A stretch of 64,000 bases of DNA from Clostridium transplantifaecale (GTDB lineage: Bacteria > Bacillota > Clostridia > Lachnospirales > Lachnospiraceae). Where the stretch lies: positions 186,001 to 250,000 of the forward strand of contig NZ_UYZY01000002.1 of assembly GCF_900626075.1 (NCBI RefSeq). The letters run 5' to 3'. Each line of letters starts with the position of its first letter. The stretch's first letter is position 1. Shown one piece after another: positions 1 to 8,664 of this stretch. The position numbers and the translations under genes are program-made. The notes beneath the pieces were generated by a model, which worked only from the letters and a program-made list of their open reading frames with translations, ran no database searches and was not told the origin of the DNA.

Positions 1-666
1 TCCTTCCTCAGCCAACTTAATGGCCGGCTGCATGACCTCTTCCCAGGTGACATTTCCGGATCCGTATTTTTCAAATGCATAGCTGAGACCTGCTACCTCT
101 CCCGGTACTCCGACAGACTTTCCGCCGATGGCCTTCTGATTGCCGATGACATTACCCTCACTGTCTTTCGGCCACATCTCCGGCGTTGCGGCCTGAGGCG
201 CTCTCTCACGGAAATCCAGGAAAACAACTTCGCCGTCCTCGCTGTGGATTGTCATGAATCCTCCGGCTCCCAGACCCGAGTAATTGCATTCCACTACGCC
301 CAGGGCAAAACCGACTGCAACTGCCGCGTCTACGGCATTGCCGCCGGCTTTCAGGATTTCTACACCGGCCTGGGACGCTTCCACCTTTGCCGAGGCGATC
401 ATGGCATTTTCGCCCGTCGCGTCTCTGTCCTCCATATTTACCTGACCTTCTTCATCCCAAAGGTACCAGCCGTTTCCATCCGTAACCCGGCCTGTTTCCG
501 CTCCATCCTGTACTTCTGCCTGACTTTCTGTCTCAGCGGCTTTACTGGTTTCAGCTTCAGTGGACGGCGCTGCCGTCTCCTGCGGCTTTGGCGCCGAACA
601 TCCGGCCAGAGATACCGCCGTCATTACTGCTGCAAGGGATAAAGCCGTCAGCCTTTTTCTCCTCAT
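1..666 (-). CDS. ggt: gamma-glutamyltransferase, lipoprotein, N-terminal part (cut by window start)
   Basis: Gamma-glutamyltransferases hydrolyse or transfer gamma-glutamyl groups outside the membrane. Only the first 222 residues are in the window. They start with a lipoprotein signal (lipobox LAGC, Cys about 23) and a low-complexity Ala/Glu/Thr linker. The family core follows, with GGNAVDAAVAVGFALGV and a glycine-rich GLGAGGFMTIHSEDG stretch. It is a close paralogue of the full-length gene at 4327-6165, sharing the GWYLWDE pre-domain. The ATG at 664-666 has an AGGAGG-type site. The catalytic Thr and small subunit lie beyond the edge, so activity cannot be judged. It is downstream of the M14 deacylase in the same direction, but a terminator at 875-919 separates them, so it may have its own promoter. 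Confidence 0.9.
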   Translation of the reverse strand, partial: MRRKRLTALSLAAVMTAVSLAGCSAPKPQETAAPSTEAETSKAAETESQAEVQDGAETGRVTDGNGWYLWDEEGQVNMEDRDATGENAMIASAKVEASQAGVEILKAGGNAVDAAVAVGFALGVVECNYSGLGAGGFMTIHSEDGEVVFLDFRERAPQAATPEMWPKDSEGNVIGNQKAIGGKSVGVPGEVAGLSYAFEKYGSGNVTWEEVMQPAIKLAEEG

Positions 667-874
667 ACTATTTCCTCCTTCTCCTGTACCTTAAAAACAA
701 CGGGTGATATATAACCCCATGATATCCCGCCGGCCCTTCAGTGTCTACTTTTTCTCATTTTTCTCTCAGATTTTATTGTAGTTTTATGTATGTTTTCTAT
801 AAAATTATGTATTTTAAACATTATTATCTTTAAATCTTTGAATAGTTCTTGTTTTTTATTATTTAACACAAAAA

Positions 875-919
875 AGAGCGCCCTGTCGGATAAATTATCC
901 GAAGAACGCTCTCAATCTT
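875..919 (-). terminator. intrinsic terminator after the M14 deacylase gene
   Basis: Read leftward, two stacked stems (GAGCG/CGCTC outer, TCGGATAA/TTATCCGA inner) are followed by a run of six T. It lies just past the deacylase stop. The rest of 667-964 is AT-rich and contains no gene I can support; it probably holds the promoter of the partial ggt gene. Confidence 0.8.
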
Positions 920-964
920 ATATTCTATTCAATTGCCTTATCGCCACTCAAAATCCCGCCGCAA

Positions 965-2107
965 TTAATTCAGGTACTCACCCAGCTTATGTCCGCCTGT
1001 TGTCAGCTCCTCATAAGTCGGCAGTCCTGTCATAACAATCTCGCCCTTTTCACTTCCGTACACCTCGGTAAAGGCCTTCATATATTCCGTACAGCCCTGC
1101 AGATGTCTTCCGACACGCAGTTCCAGCGGAACGCCGTTCTCGTCGTAAGGGATGTAAAGATAGCCGAGTTTGGAGGCCTTCATGTAGCAGTTATCCTTAC
1201 CTGTCAAAATCAGGTTTTCATCAATCTTACCGTGTAAGCGGCCCTGTGCCGGGTTTCCCGTTTCCATTAACAGAGCAAGGGTACCCGTATGATCGCCCAG
1301 CTCACGGTGAGTTAAGCCGTGGAGTGAAACAGGTGACGGCTCGAGGGACATATTAATCCCTGCCATCTGCAGTTCCAGGATACCCATGGACGCCATATCC
1401 ATCGCTCTCTCATGGGCTACGGTTGCATTGATTGTAGGATACTCAGGGGATGCTTCATGAAGGTCCATCTCCATATCAATATTAAGGGTATTAATCATGT
1501 TTGTAATTGCATAAGCAATCTGTTCCGTCAGCGTGCCGTCCTCTACGCCCGGATAGGCGCGGTTGATATTACGCATCTCACTTCCGGACAGCGTCTGGCC
1601 CGATGTATGGGTATATACGTCCGGGTCCGGCCACTGGTCAATCGGGTTGGAGGCACGGGAGCCGTATACAAACTGGCGTCTTCCGCTCTCCGTCTCAATG
1701 TGGAAGAAGTGCGGTGAACCCTCCTGCGGGTCATTGTGGGTAAATGCGCTGTTGTCGGTTCTCGGAATTACGTAAACGGTTCCGGATTCCACTTTTCCGC
1801 TCTCAACCACGGTTACTGCCGCCATATGACCCGACGGCTCATTCGGGTGGGTTCCGCCCAGTATCAGGAACGAACCGCCCTCTTTTTCACCCTGCATCAC
1901 GTAAACCGTCGTGTCGCCGAAGGTGCCTTTTAAATTTGCATTATAATCACTTAACTGGAAAGTGGATGTCACTCCCTCACCCGGGATAATCACTTCCTGG
2001 TAATGTCTGAAATCGTAAAAATCTTTTCCCGCAACCACTGCAACGGCAATACTTGCCACAGCGCAGACTGCTGTAACGAGATTTTTATGTGTCTTAAAAA
2101 ATTCCAT
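965..2107 (-). CDS. M14-type / succinylglutamate desuccinylase-aspartoacylase-like zinc hydrolase, membrane anchored
   Basis: Predicted zinc-dependent deacylase or carboxypeptidase of the AstE/AspA (M14) superfamily. There is an N-terminal hydrophobic anchor (residues about 9-27). The zinc motif HPNEPSG gives ligands His87 and Glu90, and a later DLHEAS motif supplies His217. An RNINRAYPG stretch resembles the substrate-binding Asn-Arg of the family. Length is 380 residues. The ATG has AGGAGG seven bases upstream. It sits last in a leftward run with a gamma-glutamyltransferase, a lipoprotein and a DctM-like carrier. That makes it a plausible extracytoplasmic enzyme releasing acyl- or glutamyl-type products for uptake, but the substrate is inference. 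Sure of superfamily, not of reaction. Confidence 0.75.
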   Translation of the reverse strand: MEFFKTHKNLVTAVCAVASIAVAVVAGKDFYDFRHYQEVIIPGEGVTSTFQLSDYNANLKGTFGDTTVYVMQGEKEGGSFLILGGTHPNEPSGHMAAVTVVESGKVESGTVYVIPRTDNSAFTHNDPQEGSPHFFHIETESGRRQFVYGSRASNPIDQWPDPDVYTHTSGQTLSGSEMRNINRAYPGVEDGTLTEQIAYAITNMINTLNIDMEMDLHEASPEYPTINATVAHERAMDMASMGILELQMAGINMSLEPSPVSLHGLTHRELGDHTGTLALLMETGNPAQGRLHGKIDENLILTGKDNCYMKASKLGYLYIPYDENGVPLELRVGRHLQGCTEYMKAFTEVYGSEKGEIVMTGLPTYEELTTGGHKLGEYLN

Positions 2108-2119
2108 TTTCAGTCCTCC

Positions 2120-2266
2120 TTATTTAATCATCAGGACGCGCAGTAAAAGAGGTACCATTACCATACAAGCGTTCACCTTCATTGACGGAGCATCTTCTTT
2201 GTACATATCAATAGCTGTAAATACAAGGAATAAAAGCGCTATGGCTCTGTAAATCAATGTAATCAT
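2120..2266 (-). CDS. 48-residue membrane protein between the DctM-like carrier and the deacylase
   Basis: A short frame with ATG at 2264-2266, a GGGGG ribosome site just upstream and stop TAA at 2120. It encodes 48 residues with hydrophobic stretches at both ends (MITLIYRAIALLFLVFTAID and MVMVPLLLRVLMI) around a charged turn, so probably two membrane passes. It lies 15 bp after the carrier gene and 12 bp before the deacylase, so translation is probably coupled. TRAP carriers normally have a roughly 150-residue four-helix DctQ subunit and none is visible here. This protein could be a reduced partner, which is inference. I recognise no named family. Confidence 0.6.
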   Translation of the reverse strand: MITLIYRAIALLFLVFTAIDMYKEDAPSMKVNACMVMVPLLLRVLMIK

Positions 2267-2281
2267 ATCTGTATCCCCCTT

Positions 2282-3550
2282 TTAGAACAACGCTGCAAGC
2301 GATTTTGAGAAGTAGATGAATGCCATTCCGTAGACAAGCATTACTGCCATCGGAACCATACATCTCTTCAGAACCTTCACGTAGTTTTCCACGCCCGTAA
2401 TCTTGGCTGCGAAAAGACCTGCCAGAGCGGTCGGCGGCATCATGTCGCCCAGAGCTGCGATGAAGGACAGAGCTGCAATTGTAAATACGGTATCCATATT
2501 CAGGAATGCCAGAGCAAACGGCACGCCGAGTACGGAGGAAGCGCCAAAGGATGAAACAGCGCCGAATAACGGGATGGATACGCCGGCTGCCAGCAGACGC
2601 AGATTCTCAGGAAGTCCAAGGCAGGTCATAACAATAAATCCACGGACGCCCGTCAGTGTCATTACCTGGATAAACATACCTACACCCATCAGGATTCCCA
2701 TAACGGGAAGGGAGCTGTGAAGCGCCTCCTGAATGGTTTCCACCGGATTAACCTTGCGTCCTGTGAACAGGCCGACCGCCGCGCTGACTAAGAACATCAG
2801 AGGCATGCCGATATCCGGAATTACCTTGAAAATCTTTGTGAGCATCATCAGAATAACCAGTACGAACAGAGGGATATAAACGCGGAATCCGTATTTCTCA
2901 GCCACCTCTTTGTTCAGATGGGGCTCCATTTTTTCGTAATCCATATTCTTTGCCTGTTTCAATCCCAGGAATAACGCTGAGAAGATAGCCACCGGAATGG
3001 TCAGAAGCAGAAGGGGGATGCCGAATCCTACAAAGGGAACGTCAATTCCGCCGCCGATGATCATGGCCGGAAGGTTAACAGGAGGTGCAATCATGCCCAG
3101 CAGTCCGCCCATTGCGATGAGAGCCGCTGCTGTTACCGTATCGAGTCCCATAATCAGAAGAACCGGAGCCATGATACTTCCTGCGGACAGAACGGCCGCT
3201 GTGGAAGAACCGGTAATCATACCCGGAAACATGATAACCGCCATGATAAGGATCAGCAGAATCGCCGGATGTTTGTGGAACTTTTTGATAATAACGGCGC
3301 TCAGTGCATCCAGAGTGCCCGATTTTTCAACCACCTTCATAAATACCATGGCAGTTGCGATAACAAGAATTGTATCAATATAAGAGAAGGTACCTTCTAC
3401 GAGATGCCGGATCGGAAGTCCCTCCCCGGCTACCAGACAGCCGCCGATAGCTGAAAGCATCATAGACACACCTACAGGAAGTTTTGCCAGGAAGCAGCCA
3501 ACCATGAAGATGCCAATCATTGCAACGAAAATTATAAATTCGTGAGTCAC
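2282..3550 (-). CDS. DctM-like (TRAP large permease type) transporter
   Basis: A 422-residue polytopic membrane protein with about twelve hydrophobic segments. It has the inverted-repeat signatures of the DctM/IT superfamily: PGMITGSSTAAVLSAGSIMAP near residue 110, APPVNLPAMIIGGG near 155, and a matching second-half motif FGASSVLGVPFALAF followed by GDMMPPTALAG. Start is GTG with AAGGAG upstream. The upstream gene is a lipoprotein that could be the binding component, and the downstream gene is a 48-residue membrane protein. Flanking gamma-glutamyltransferases suggest a carboxylate or amino-acid-like substrate, which is inference. A C4-dicarboxylate-like uptake role is the family default. Confidence 0.8.
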   Translation of the reverse strand: MTHEFIIFVAMIGIFMVGCFLAKLPVGVSMMLSAIGGCLVAGEGLPIRHLVEGTFSYIDTILVIATAMVFMKVVEKSGTLDALSAVIIKKFHKHPAILLILIMAVIMFPGMITGSSTAAVLSAGSIMAPVLLIMGLDTVTAAALIAMGGLLGMIAPPVNLPAMIIGGGIDVPFVGFGIPLLLLTIPVAIFSALFLGLKQAKNMDYEKMEPHLNKEVAEKYGFRVYIPLFVLVILMMLTKIFKVIPDIGMPLMFLVSAAVGLFTGRKVNPVETIQEALHSSLPVMGILMGVGMFIQVMTLTGVRGFIVMTCLGLPENLRLLAAGVSIPLFGAVSSFGASSVLGVPFALAFLNMDTVFTIAALSFIAALGDMMPPTALAGLFAAKITGVENYVKVLKRCMVPMAVMLVYGMAFIYFSKSLAALF

Positions 3551-3579
3551 TTTTTACTCCTTTCTGTCCCCTTGTAAAA

Positions 3580-3606
3580 TTAAGGGGCCGCTTTACTGCG
3601 GCCCCA
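3580..3606 (-). terminator. GC-rich stem-loop between lipoprotein and carrier genes
   Basis: Perfect 8-bp stem GGGGCCGC/GCGGCCCC with a 6-base loop, followed leftward by TTAATTTT. It lies 17 bp past the lipoprotein stop and about 30 bp before the carrier start. This placement is typical of partial terminators or RNA-stabilising loops that keep a binding-protein gene expressed above its permease. Confidence 0.65.
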
Positions 3607-3622
3607 TTTGACAGACTTTACA

Positions 3623-4276
3623 TTATTTACCGAAAATTGTCTTGAGAGGCTCTACTGCTCCAACCTGGTTGTCAATGAAAGCAGTTGGAATTCCATTTTC
3701 TGTAACGATTCCTTTCATCAGGCCGTCGCTGTCACCTTCAGATACAATGATAGCCGCATCTGATGCTGCCAGGGCGTCCGGAATGAATTTGTCCGATAAA
3801 GTACCGCGTCTTGCGCTTCCGCCGATATGAAGGGCGATGATTGTCATACCCTGCTCTTGAGCTTTTGCAATAACACCTTTCACACGGTCTAACTCCTGGT
3901 TCTCATCAACACCTGCTGCGCCGAGTCCTTTGGAGCTTCCTCCGATAGCCAGCACCAGTGTCTTGTAGTTTCCTAAATCATCTGCCGTGACGGTTGAGTT
4001 TAAATCGGTCTCGATCTCACACTTTTTCATCAGAGTCTGGACTACGTTTACATCGGCGCTCTGTCCTACGCTTGTGAGGACGATCGGGCTTTCTGCGATG
4101 GCTTCCGTAATCTCTTTTACTTCTCCGGACGCTGCCGCTTCACCGCCTGCTGCAGGGGTCTCCTGTGCCGCCGGAGCCTGTGTTGCCACCGTGCTGCTTC
4201 CGCCGCAGGCCGTAAGGGAACCTGCCGCCATGGAAAGGCATAATGCTGCGATTGCTAATTTCTTCTTCATTTTCAT
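3623..4276 (-). CDS. small secreted lipoprotein of unknown function, transporter associated
   Basis: A 217-residue lipoprotein. The signal peptide ends in a lipobox LTAC (Cys24), followed by an Ala/Glu/Gly-rich linker to about residue 55. The globular part is alpha/beta-like: SPIVLTSVGQSADVNVVQTL, KTLVLAIGGSSKGLGAAG, TIIALHIGGSARRG and AAIIVSEGDSDG. The GQSAD and GGSSKG turns look like ligand loops. It resembles the DUF6305 group as I remember it; that name should be checked. Its place before a DctM-like carrier, separated by a stem-loop, suggests a substrate-binding or substrate-processing role. No catalytic motif recognised. Confidence 0.65.
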   Translation of the reverse strand: MKMKKKLAIAALCLSMAAGSLTACGGSSTVATQAPAAQETPAAGGEAAASGEVKEITEAIAESPIVLTSVGQSADVNVVQTLMKKCEIETDLNSTVTADDLGNYKTLVLAIGGSSKGLGAAGVDENQELDRVKGVIAKAQEQGMTIIALHIGGSARRGTLSDKFIPDALAASDAAIIVSEGDSDGLMKGIVTENGIPTAFIDNQVGAVEPLKTIFGK

Positions 4277-4326
4277 ATCTCCTTCTTCTCTGTGTTTTTA
4301 ACCTTTTTAATTTCGGTTATCACTGA

Positions 4327-6165
4327 TTAATAACCGAGTGCTTTACCGTCACGTCTTGGGTCGGCGCCGCCTAACAGCGTTCCGTCCTCACCGTACATAA
4401 CAGCGTTTACAGAACCGAAAGTACGGTTGAATTCTTCGTTAGGCTCTACCGTATTGCCAAGTTCCTCCAGCTTCTTGATGGAGTCTGCATTCAGACGTGT
4501 CTCATACTGGATTGCGCTTGTGGCATTGTTGTAGAGACGCGGAGCGTCGATTGCCTCCTGCATTGTCATGTCAAAGTCAACTACGTTACTGATAATCTGC
4601 GCTACCGTTGTGATAATCTTTGTTGCACCCGGGGATCCCAGTACCATGAACGGTGAGCCGTCTTCTTTCAGGACAATCGTCGGGCTCATGGAGCTTAACG
4701 GCACCTTTCCGCCTGCAATTGCATTTGGCGATTCAGGATTTGCGGAGAAGTCATCCATCTCGTTGTTTAATACAAAGCCGTATCCGTCCGGAATAATTTT
4801 TGCTCCGAAGAGGCCGTTTACGGTCTGTGTTACGGAAACCATGTTGCCTTCTGCGTCTGCCACTGAGAAGTGTGTGGTATCCTCATGCTCATACTGCCAT
4901 GGGCTGATCTGCTCATATTTACTTGCAACAGCCGGGTCAATCTGTGCAGCCAGTTCTTTTGCACGTTTTTTAGAGAGAATTCCGTTGACAGGAACATCTA
5001 CGTAGTCAGGGTCACCCATGAATTCTTCACGGTCGTGGAAGCACATTTTGAATGCCTCTGTCATAACATGAAGCTTCTCAGGGGAATCAAATCCCATTGC
5101 TGCAATATCAAAATTTTCCATGATATTCAGAGCTTCGATTACATGTGTGCCGCCTGAAGACGGAAGCGGGGAAGAAATAATCTTGTATCCGCGGTATGTA
5201 CCGGTTACAGGTTCCATAACCTTAACCTCATAGTCTGCCAGATCCTGCATGGTGAACAGGCCGCCGTATTTATTGACAGTATCAACCATCTTCTGTGCGA
5301 TTGCGCCTGTGTAGAATGCCTCTGCGCCGCCTTCGGAGATTGCTTTCAGTGTCTTTGCCAGATTCGGATTTTTAAATGTATCCCCTACCTGGTAGTTTAA
5401 TCCGTCCTCGTTCAGGTAAACATTGCCGAACTCAGGATAATTTACCATGGCGTCGTAGGAACCGAACATATCATTGTAAAGTGTCGGTGTTACAATGTAA
5501 CCTTCCTCGGCCAGTTTAATGGACGGTGCAATAACATCTGCCCATGTAACGTTGCCGGAACCGTACTTCTCAAATGCATATTCCATTCCTTTTACATTTC
5601 CAGGAATGCCGACTGATTTTCCGCCGATGGACTTCTGGTTGCCGATTACATTGCCTTCGGCATCCACCTGCCACATATCCGGTGTTGCCGCCGCCGGCGC
5701 TTTTTCACGGAAGTTTACGAAAACATCTTCTCCGTCTGCGCTGTGGATTGTCATGAATCCGCCTCCGCCGATACCGGAAGAGTTAGGCTCTGTAACGCCC
5801 AGTGCGAAAGATACGGCTACTGCTGCGTCAACCGCGTTTCCGCCTGCTTTCAGGACTTCAAGTCCTGCTTTGGACGCCTCATATTTACCGGATGAAACAA
5901 CGGCTGTTTTTCCTTCCGCACCTCTGCCTTCCAGGGTCAGATTACCGTTTTCATCCCAGAGGTACCATCCTTCTCCGTCAGTCACACGGTTTCCGGCAGA
6001 AGCTTCGCCTTCCTCGGTTCCTGTCATCTCGGCTGCCGATTCGGCCGGCTTTGTCTCTGCTGCGCTTTCGGCCTGGGTCGAAGCCGTCTGGCCGCCGGAG
6101 CATCCTGTCATGACCGCCATCAGGGCTGCCATTGAGAGTGCAATAAGTTTTTTAGACTTTCTCAT
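4327..6165 (-). CDS. ggt: gamma-glutamyltransferase, lipoprotein, complete
   Basis: Complete 612-residue gamma-glutamyltransferase (EC 2.3.2.2 / 3.4.19.13). It has a lipoprotein signal (MTGC, Cys22), an acidic linker, and a large subunit with GGNAVDAAVAVSFALGVTEP and GIGGGGFMTIHS. The self-processing site DTTHFSVAD places the catalytic nucleophile at about Thr430, leaving a small subunit of about 180 residues with LNNEMDDFS and the oxyanion/glycine motif PLSSMSPT. Start ATG has AAGGAGG upstream. It is first in the leftward operon and divergent from pgsB. In bacteria with poly-gamma-glutamate, transferases of this fold (CapD, PgsS/Ggt) anchor or trim the polymer, so that role is attractive here but inferred. 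Confidence 0.93.
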   Translation of the reverse strand: MRKSKKLIALSMAALMAVMTGCSGGQTASTQAESAAETKPAESAAEMTGTEEGEASAGNRVTDGEGWYLWDENGNLTLEGRGAEGKTAVVSSGKYEASKAGLEVLKAGGNAVDAAVAVSFALGVTEPNSSGIGGGGFMTIHSADGEDVFVNFREKAPAAATPDMWQVDAEGNVIGNQKSIGGKSVGIPGNVKGMEYAFEKYGSGNVTWADVIAPSIKLAEEGYIVTPTLYNDMFGSYDAMVNYPEFGNVYLNEDGLNYQVGDTFKNPNLAKTLKAISEGGAEAFYTGAIAQKMVDTVNKYGGLFTMQDLADYEVKVMEPVTGTYRGYKIISSPLPSSGGTHVIEALNIMENFDIAAMGFDSPEKLHVMTEAFKMCFHDREEFMGDPDYVDVPVNGILSKKRAKELAAQIDPAVASKYEQISPWQYEHEDTTHFSVADAEGNMVSVTQTVNGLFGAKIIPDGYGFVLNNEMDDFSANPESPNAIAGGKVPLSSMSPTIVLKEDGSPFMVLGSPGATKIITTVAQIISNVVDFDMTMQEAIDAPRLYNNATSAIQYETRLNADSIKKLEELGNTVEPNEEFNRTFGSVNAVMYGEDGTLLGGADPRRDGKALGY

Positions 6166-6444
6166 AAATTTCCTCCTTTTCCTGTTCCCATTAAAAAGTT
6201 GATAAGGTTATGATAACCATGCGAAACTGTTTTGTCTATTTTTTCCCATTTTTCTCGCAAACGGGGGGGAAATTTGTTCAAGTTTTACTTTTAGTTGATT
6301 GGGAGGACGCGGTGGGGCGGGGGAGTGATGGTGAAGGGGGAGGTTGTGAGTCTTCAGTCCCGGGGAGGGGAGTCGTTGAGGGGGAATCCGGGCGGAAAAG
6401 ATTCCTACGGGGACTCGCTCCCGCTTGTGGAATGCGCAGCGTCT

Positions 6445-6612
6445 GCTAGAGCATGTTTGAAAATTGCTTTCCGTCAGATGTACGTCACACTTTGTGGGAG
6501 ATTTTGTCGCGATGAAGGAGGCGTAGTGGGCTACGCTGACTGAATCGGGACAAAATATGCCGCGAAGTGGGGCGTGCAGATGGCGGGAATGAATTTTCAG
6601 ACACGCTCTAGC
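6445..6612. repeat. 168-bp near-palindromic hairpin element (MITE/REP-like)
   Basis: The two ends are imperfect inverted repeats. CTAGAGCATGTTTGAAAATT at 6446 matches the reverse complement of the last 20 bases (CTAGAGCGTGTCTGAAAATT). Further pairs continue inward (CCGTCAGATG/CATCTGCACG, ACAAAATCTCC/GACAAAATATG) to the centre GGCGTAGTGGGCTACGC at about 6521-6537. The full element can fold into one long hairpin. No open frame with a ribosome site is present. The surrounding 6166-6444 and 6613-6809 DNA is G-rich on the top strand and has no supported gene; both divergent promoters should lie there. Confidence 0.75.
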
Positions 6613-6809
6613 TTCGATAATACCTCAGCAAGCAGCGGCGGATTCCAAGGTCCCCTGCGGAATGAATGGAGTGGGCGTATTGTCGCGGCCGGAGGAGAGG
6701 CCGGGTTGGGATAAGTGTCGTGGGGGCTCGTGGGAGCGTACCTCTTTTTTCTCATATTTCTCTCTAACAGTTGGGCCGGTTCTTTTTGATTTTTGGAGGT
6801 TTTGCTGAT

Positions 6810-8039
6810 ATGATGGAAGGAATAGGGGATGTAATGTTGCTGTTCACTCGGGATGTATTCCGCGAGGTGTTTTCATGTGTTTTTCGTAAAAATCCCCGAT
6901 GTAATGTGGCAGGGGGTGTTATGATGGGGGTTTTTGTTGGATTTTTTACGGTTATGATTTTGTATTTTGTCATTGAAAACAGGATTAACCGCGCCTGTCT
7001 GGCTTCTTTTAAGGCTGTGATTCATGTGAATGGAATTCGGGGGAAAACTTCTACCTGCCGGTATATTGACGCTGCATTGAGGAGCCAGTATAAGGTTTTT
7101 ACGAAGACGACCGGCACGGATGCGATGATGATTCATGCGGATGGGCGGGAGACTCCCGTCAGGCGGCTGGGGCCTGCTAATATTCATGAACAGCTTCGTA
7201 TTATCCGCCTGGCCCGCAGGGAAGGGGCGGAGGTTCTTGTCCTGGAATGTATGGCCGTTAACCCGGAACTTCAGAAGATTGCCCAGGAACAGATCGTGAG
7301 GAGTAATATTACGGTAATTACTAATGTCCGTTATGATCATATTTTTGAAATGGGGGACTCTCTGGAAGAGATAGCTGCTTCACTGTCCTCAACGATTCCG
7401 GAACATGGGACGCTTTATACAGCCGACCGGAATGCCGCCGCCATGTTTGAGGAGAAGTGTAAAGAACGTGACTGCCGGCTTGTGTTCTGTCCTTCCGGTT
7501 GCGTGGCGGAGGAAAATATATCGATTGCCAGGGAGGTTTCGGCCTCTCTCGGGGTTACGGAAGAAGAATTTGCAAAGAGCCTTTCCAACGTGAAAGAAGA
7601 CTTCGGAACGAAGCGGATTTACCCGATAACCAACAGGAACGGGGAAGTTTTCCACTTTCTCAACCTTTTTTCCGCCAATGATCCACAATCCACCAGAAAT
7701 AATGTGGAAGATGCGGGAAACGGGTATTCCAGTATCTATTTTCTCTATAATCACAGAGAAGACAGACCCGACCGCGCCCTCCTGTTTGCCCGGTATTTTT
7801 TTCCGCACTATAAAAATTCTCCCGTATTCCTGACCGGAAAAGGAGCCTTTCTTCCAAAGCGCCTTTTCTCCAAAGCCGGGCTGACCGATCTCAGAGTGAC
7901 TCCCAATTATAAAGACTGCCTTGATTTACCGGCCGGATCCCTGCTCATCGGCATCGGCAATATTAAAGGGCCCGGGTACGAGATGATAAAATCACTGGAA
8001 GAACAATCTTTAGAAGAGCGAGGTAGCCGCAATGAATGA
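6810..8039 (+). CDS. pgsB: poly-gamma-glutamate synthase subunit PgsB/CapB
   Basis: ATP-dependent amide ligase that polymerises glutamate through gamma-carboxyl bonds at the membrane, with PgsC. The protein has an N-terminal membrane segment, then the Mur-ligase-like nucleotide loop VNGIRGKTSTCR (about residues 73-84), the family motif KTTGTDAMM and ECMAVNPELQ. These match the B. subtilis PgsB order. Later come NVRYDHIFEMG, NLFSANDPQSTRNN and a C-terminal GIGNIKGPG. I place the start at the ATG at 6810, with GGAGG about ten bases upstream; an in-frame ATG at 6771 has no site. It overlaps pgsC by 8 bp. No pgsA/capA gene is next to it. Confidence 0.92.
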   Translation: MMEGIGDVMLLFTRDVFREVFSCVFRKNPRCNVAGGVMMGVFVGFFTVMILYFVIENRINRACLASFKAVIHVNGIRGKTSTCRYIDAALRSQYKVFTKTTGTDAMMIHADGRETPVRRLGPANIHEQLRIIRLARREGAEVLVLECMAVNPELQKIAQEQIVRSNITVITNVRYDHIFEMGDSLEEIAASLSSTIPEHGTLYTADRNAAAMFEEKCKERDCRLVFCPSGCVAEENISIAREVSASLGVTEEEFAKSLSNVKEDFGTKRIYPITNRNGEVFHFLNLFSANDPQSTRNNVEDAGNGYSSIYFLYNHREDRPDRALLFARYFFPHYKNSPVFLTGKGAFLPKRLFSKAGLTDLRVTPNYKDCLDLPAGSLLIGIGNIKGPGYEMIKSLEEQSLEERGSRNE

Positions 8040-8439
8040 TATCCTTCTTTTGGGAATCTTTTTAAGTCTGCTGTTCACGGAACTGACCGACCTGTCTCCC
8101 GGCGGAATCATTGTTCCCGCCTATTTTGCCATGTATGCCTATGACTGGAAACGGCTGCTCGGAACGGTAATCCTCTCCCTTCTGTGCATGGTCATCGTCC
8201 ACTTCATGTCCAAATATATGATTCTGTACGGCCGGAGGCGCTATGCCGTCTATGTTATGACCGGAGTCCTGCTCAAGTTTCTGTTTGGTTTCCTGGGCGC
8301 CGGAGCCGCCTTTTCAATCGGCAGCCTCATTCCCGGAATCCTGGGCCGTGACATGGAGAAACAGGGCGTTCCAAAGACGCTGATGGGGCTTGGCATCGTG
8401 ACACTGCTGACGCGCCTGATTTACATAATCGTGAGATAG
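8032..8439 (+). CDS. pgsC: poly-gamma-glutamate biosynthesis protein PgsC/CapC
   Basis: A 135-residue integral membrane protein with four or so hydrophobic segments and the PgsC signature near the N-terminus (LTDLSPGGIIVPAYFAMY), the usual size for the family (about 150). It forms the membrane part of the polyglutamate synthase with PgsB and probably the export path. The start overlaps the pgsB end (ATGA-type overlap), so the two are translationally coupled. Downstream, 8440-8664 is a 225-bp gap with several hairpins before pgsW. Confidence 0.9.
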   Translation: MNDILLLGIFLSLLFTELTDLSPGGIIVPAYFAMYAYDWKRLLGTVILSLLCMVIVHFMSKYMILYGRRRYAVYVMTGVLLKFLFGFLGAGAAFSIGSLIPGILGRDMEKQGVPKTLMGLGIVTLLTRLIYIIVR

Positions 8440-8440
8440 G

Positions 8441-8606
8441 TTGCAGTTCAGCCTTCGCCAAACTGCAACAAAATGATGCACAGAAACGGTGAAAAGCACC
8501 GTTGATTGTAATGAAAAGTCCGCATCGCGCACTTTTCGTTGCGTCGCGCCGCGTAACTCGGGATTTTCGCAAAAAATATGCGAAAACACCTCGCGGAATG
8601 CATCAT
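8441..8606. repeat. multi-hairpin intergenic element between pgsC and pgsW
   Basis: Consecutive perfect short stems: TTGCAGTT/AACTGCAA (8441-8448 with 8461-8468), AACGGTG/CACCGTT (8485-8491 with 8497-8503) and TTTTCGCA/TGCGAAAA (8564-8571 with 8579-8586). A closing stem ATGATGCA/TGCATCAT (8473-8480 with 8599-8606) encloses the last two. No T-run follows, so it is not a simple terminator. It is not coding by any frame with a ribosome site. Confidence 0.7.
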
Positions 8607-8664
8607 GACTGAGCTGTTACTAAGATAGCCCTTTACGGGCATCCCAAACATGTGAGGTAGTTTA

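Noticed and set aside
5519..6202. Open frame of 227 codons on the plus strand opposite ggt
   Set aside because: Antisense to a gene with clear family motifs, no ribosome site, Pro/Ser/Thr-rich shadow composition.
6210..6760. Short G-rich frames in the pgs/ggt gap
   Set aside because: No ribosome site, composition bias, and they run through the hairpin element.
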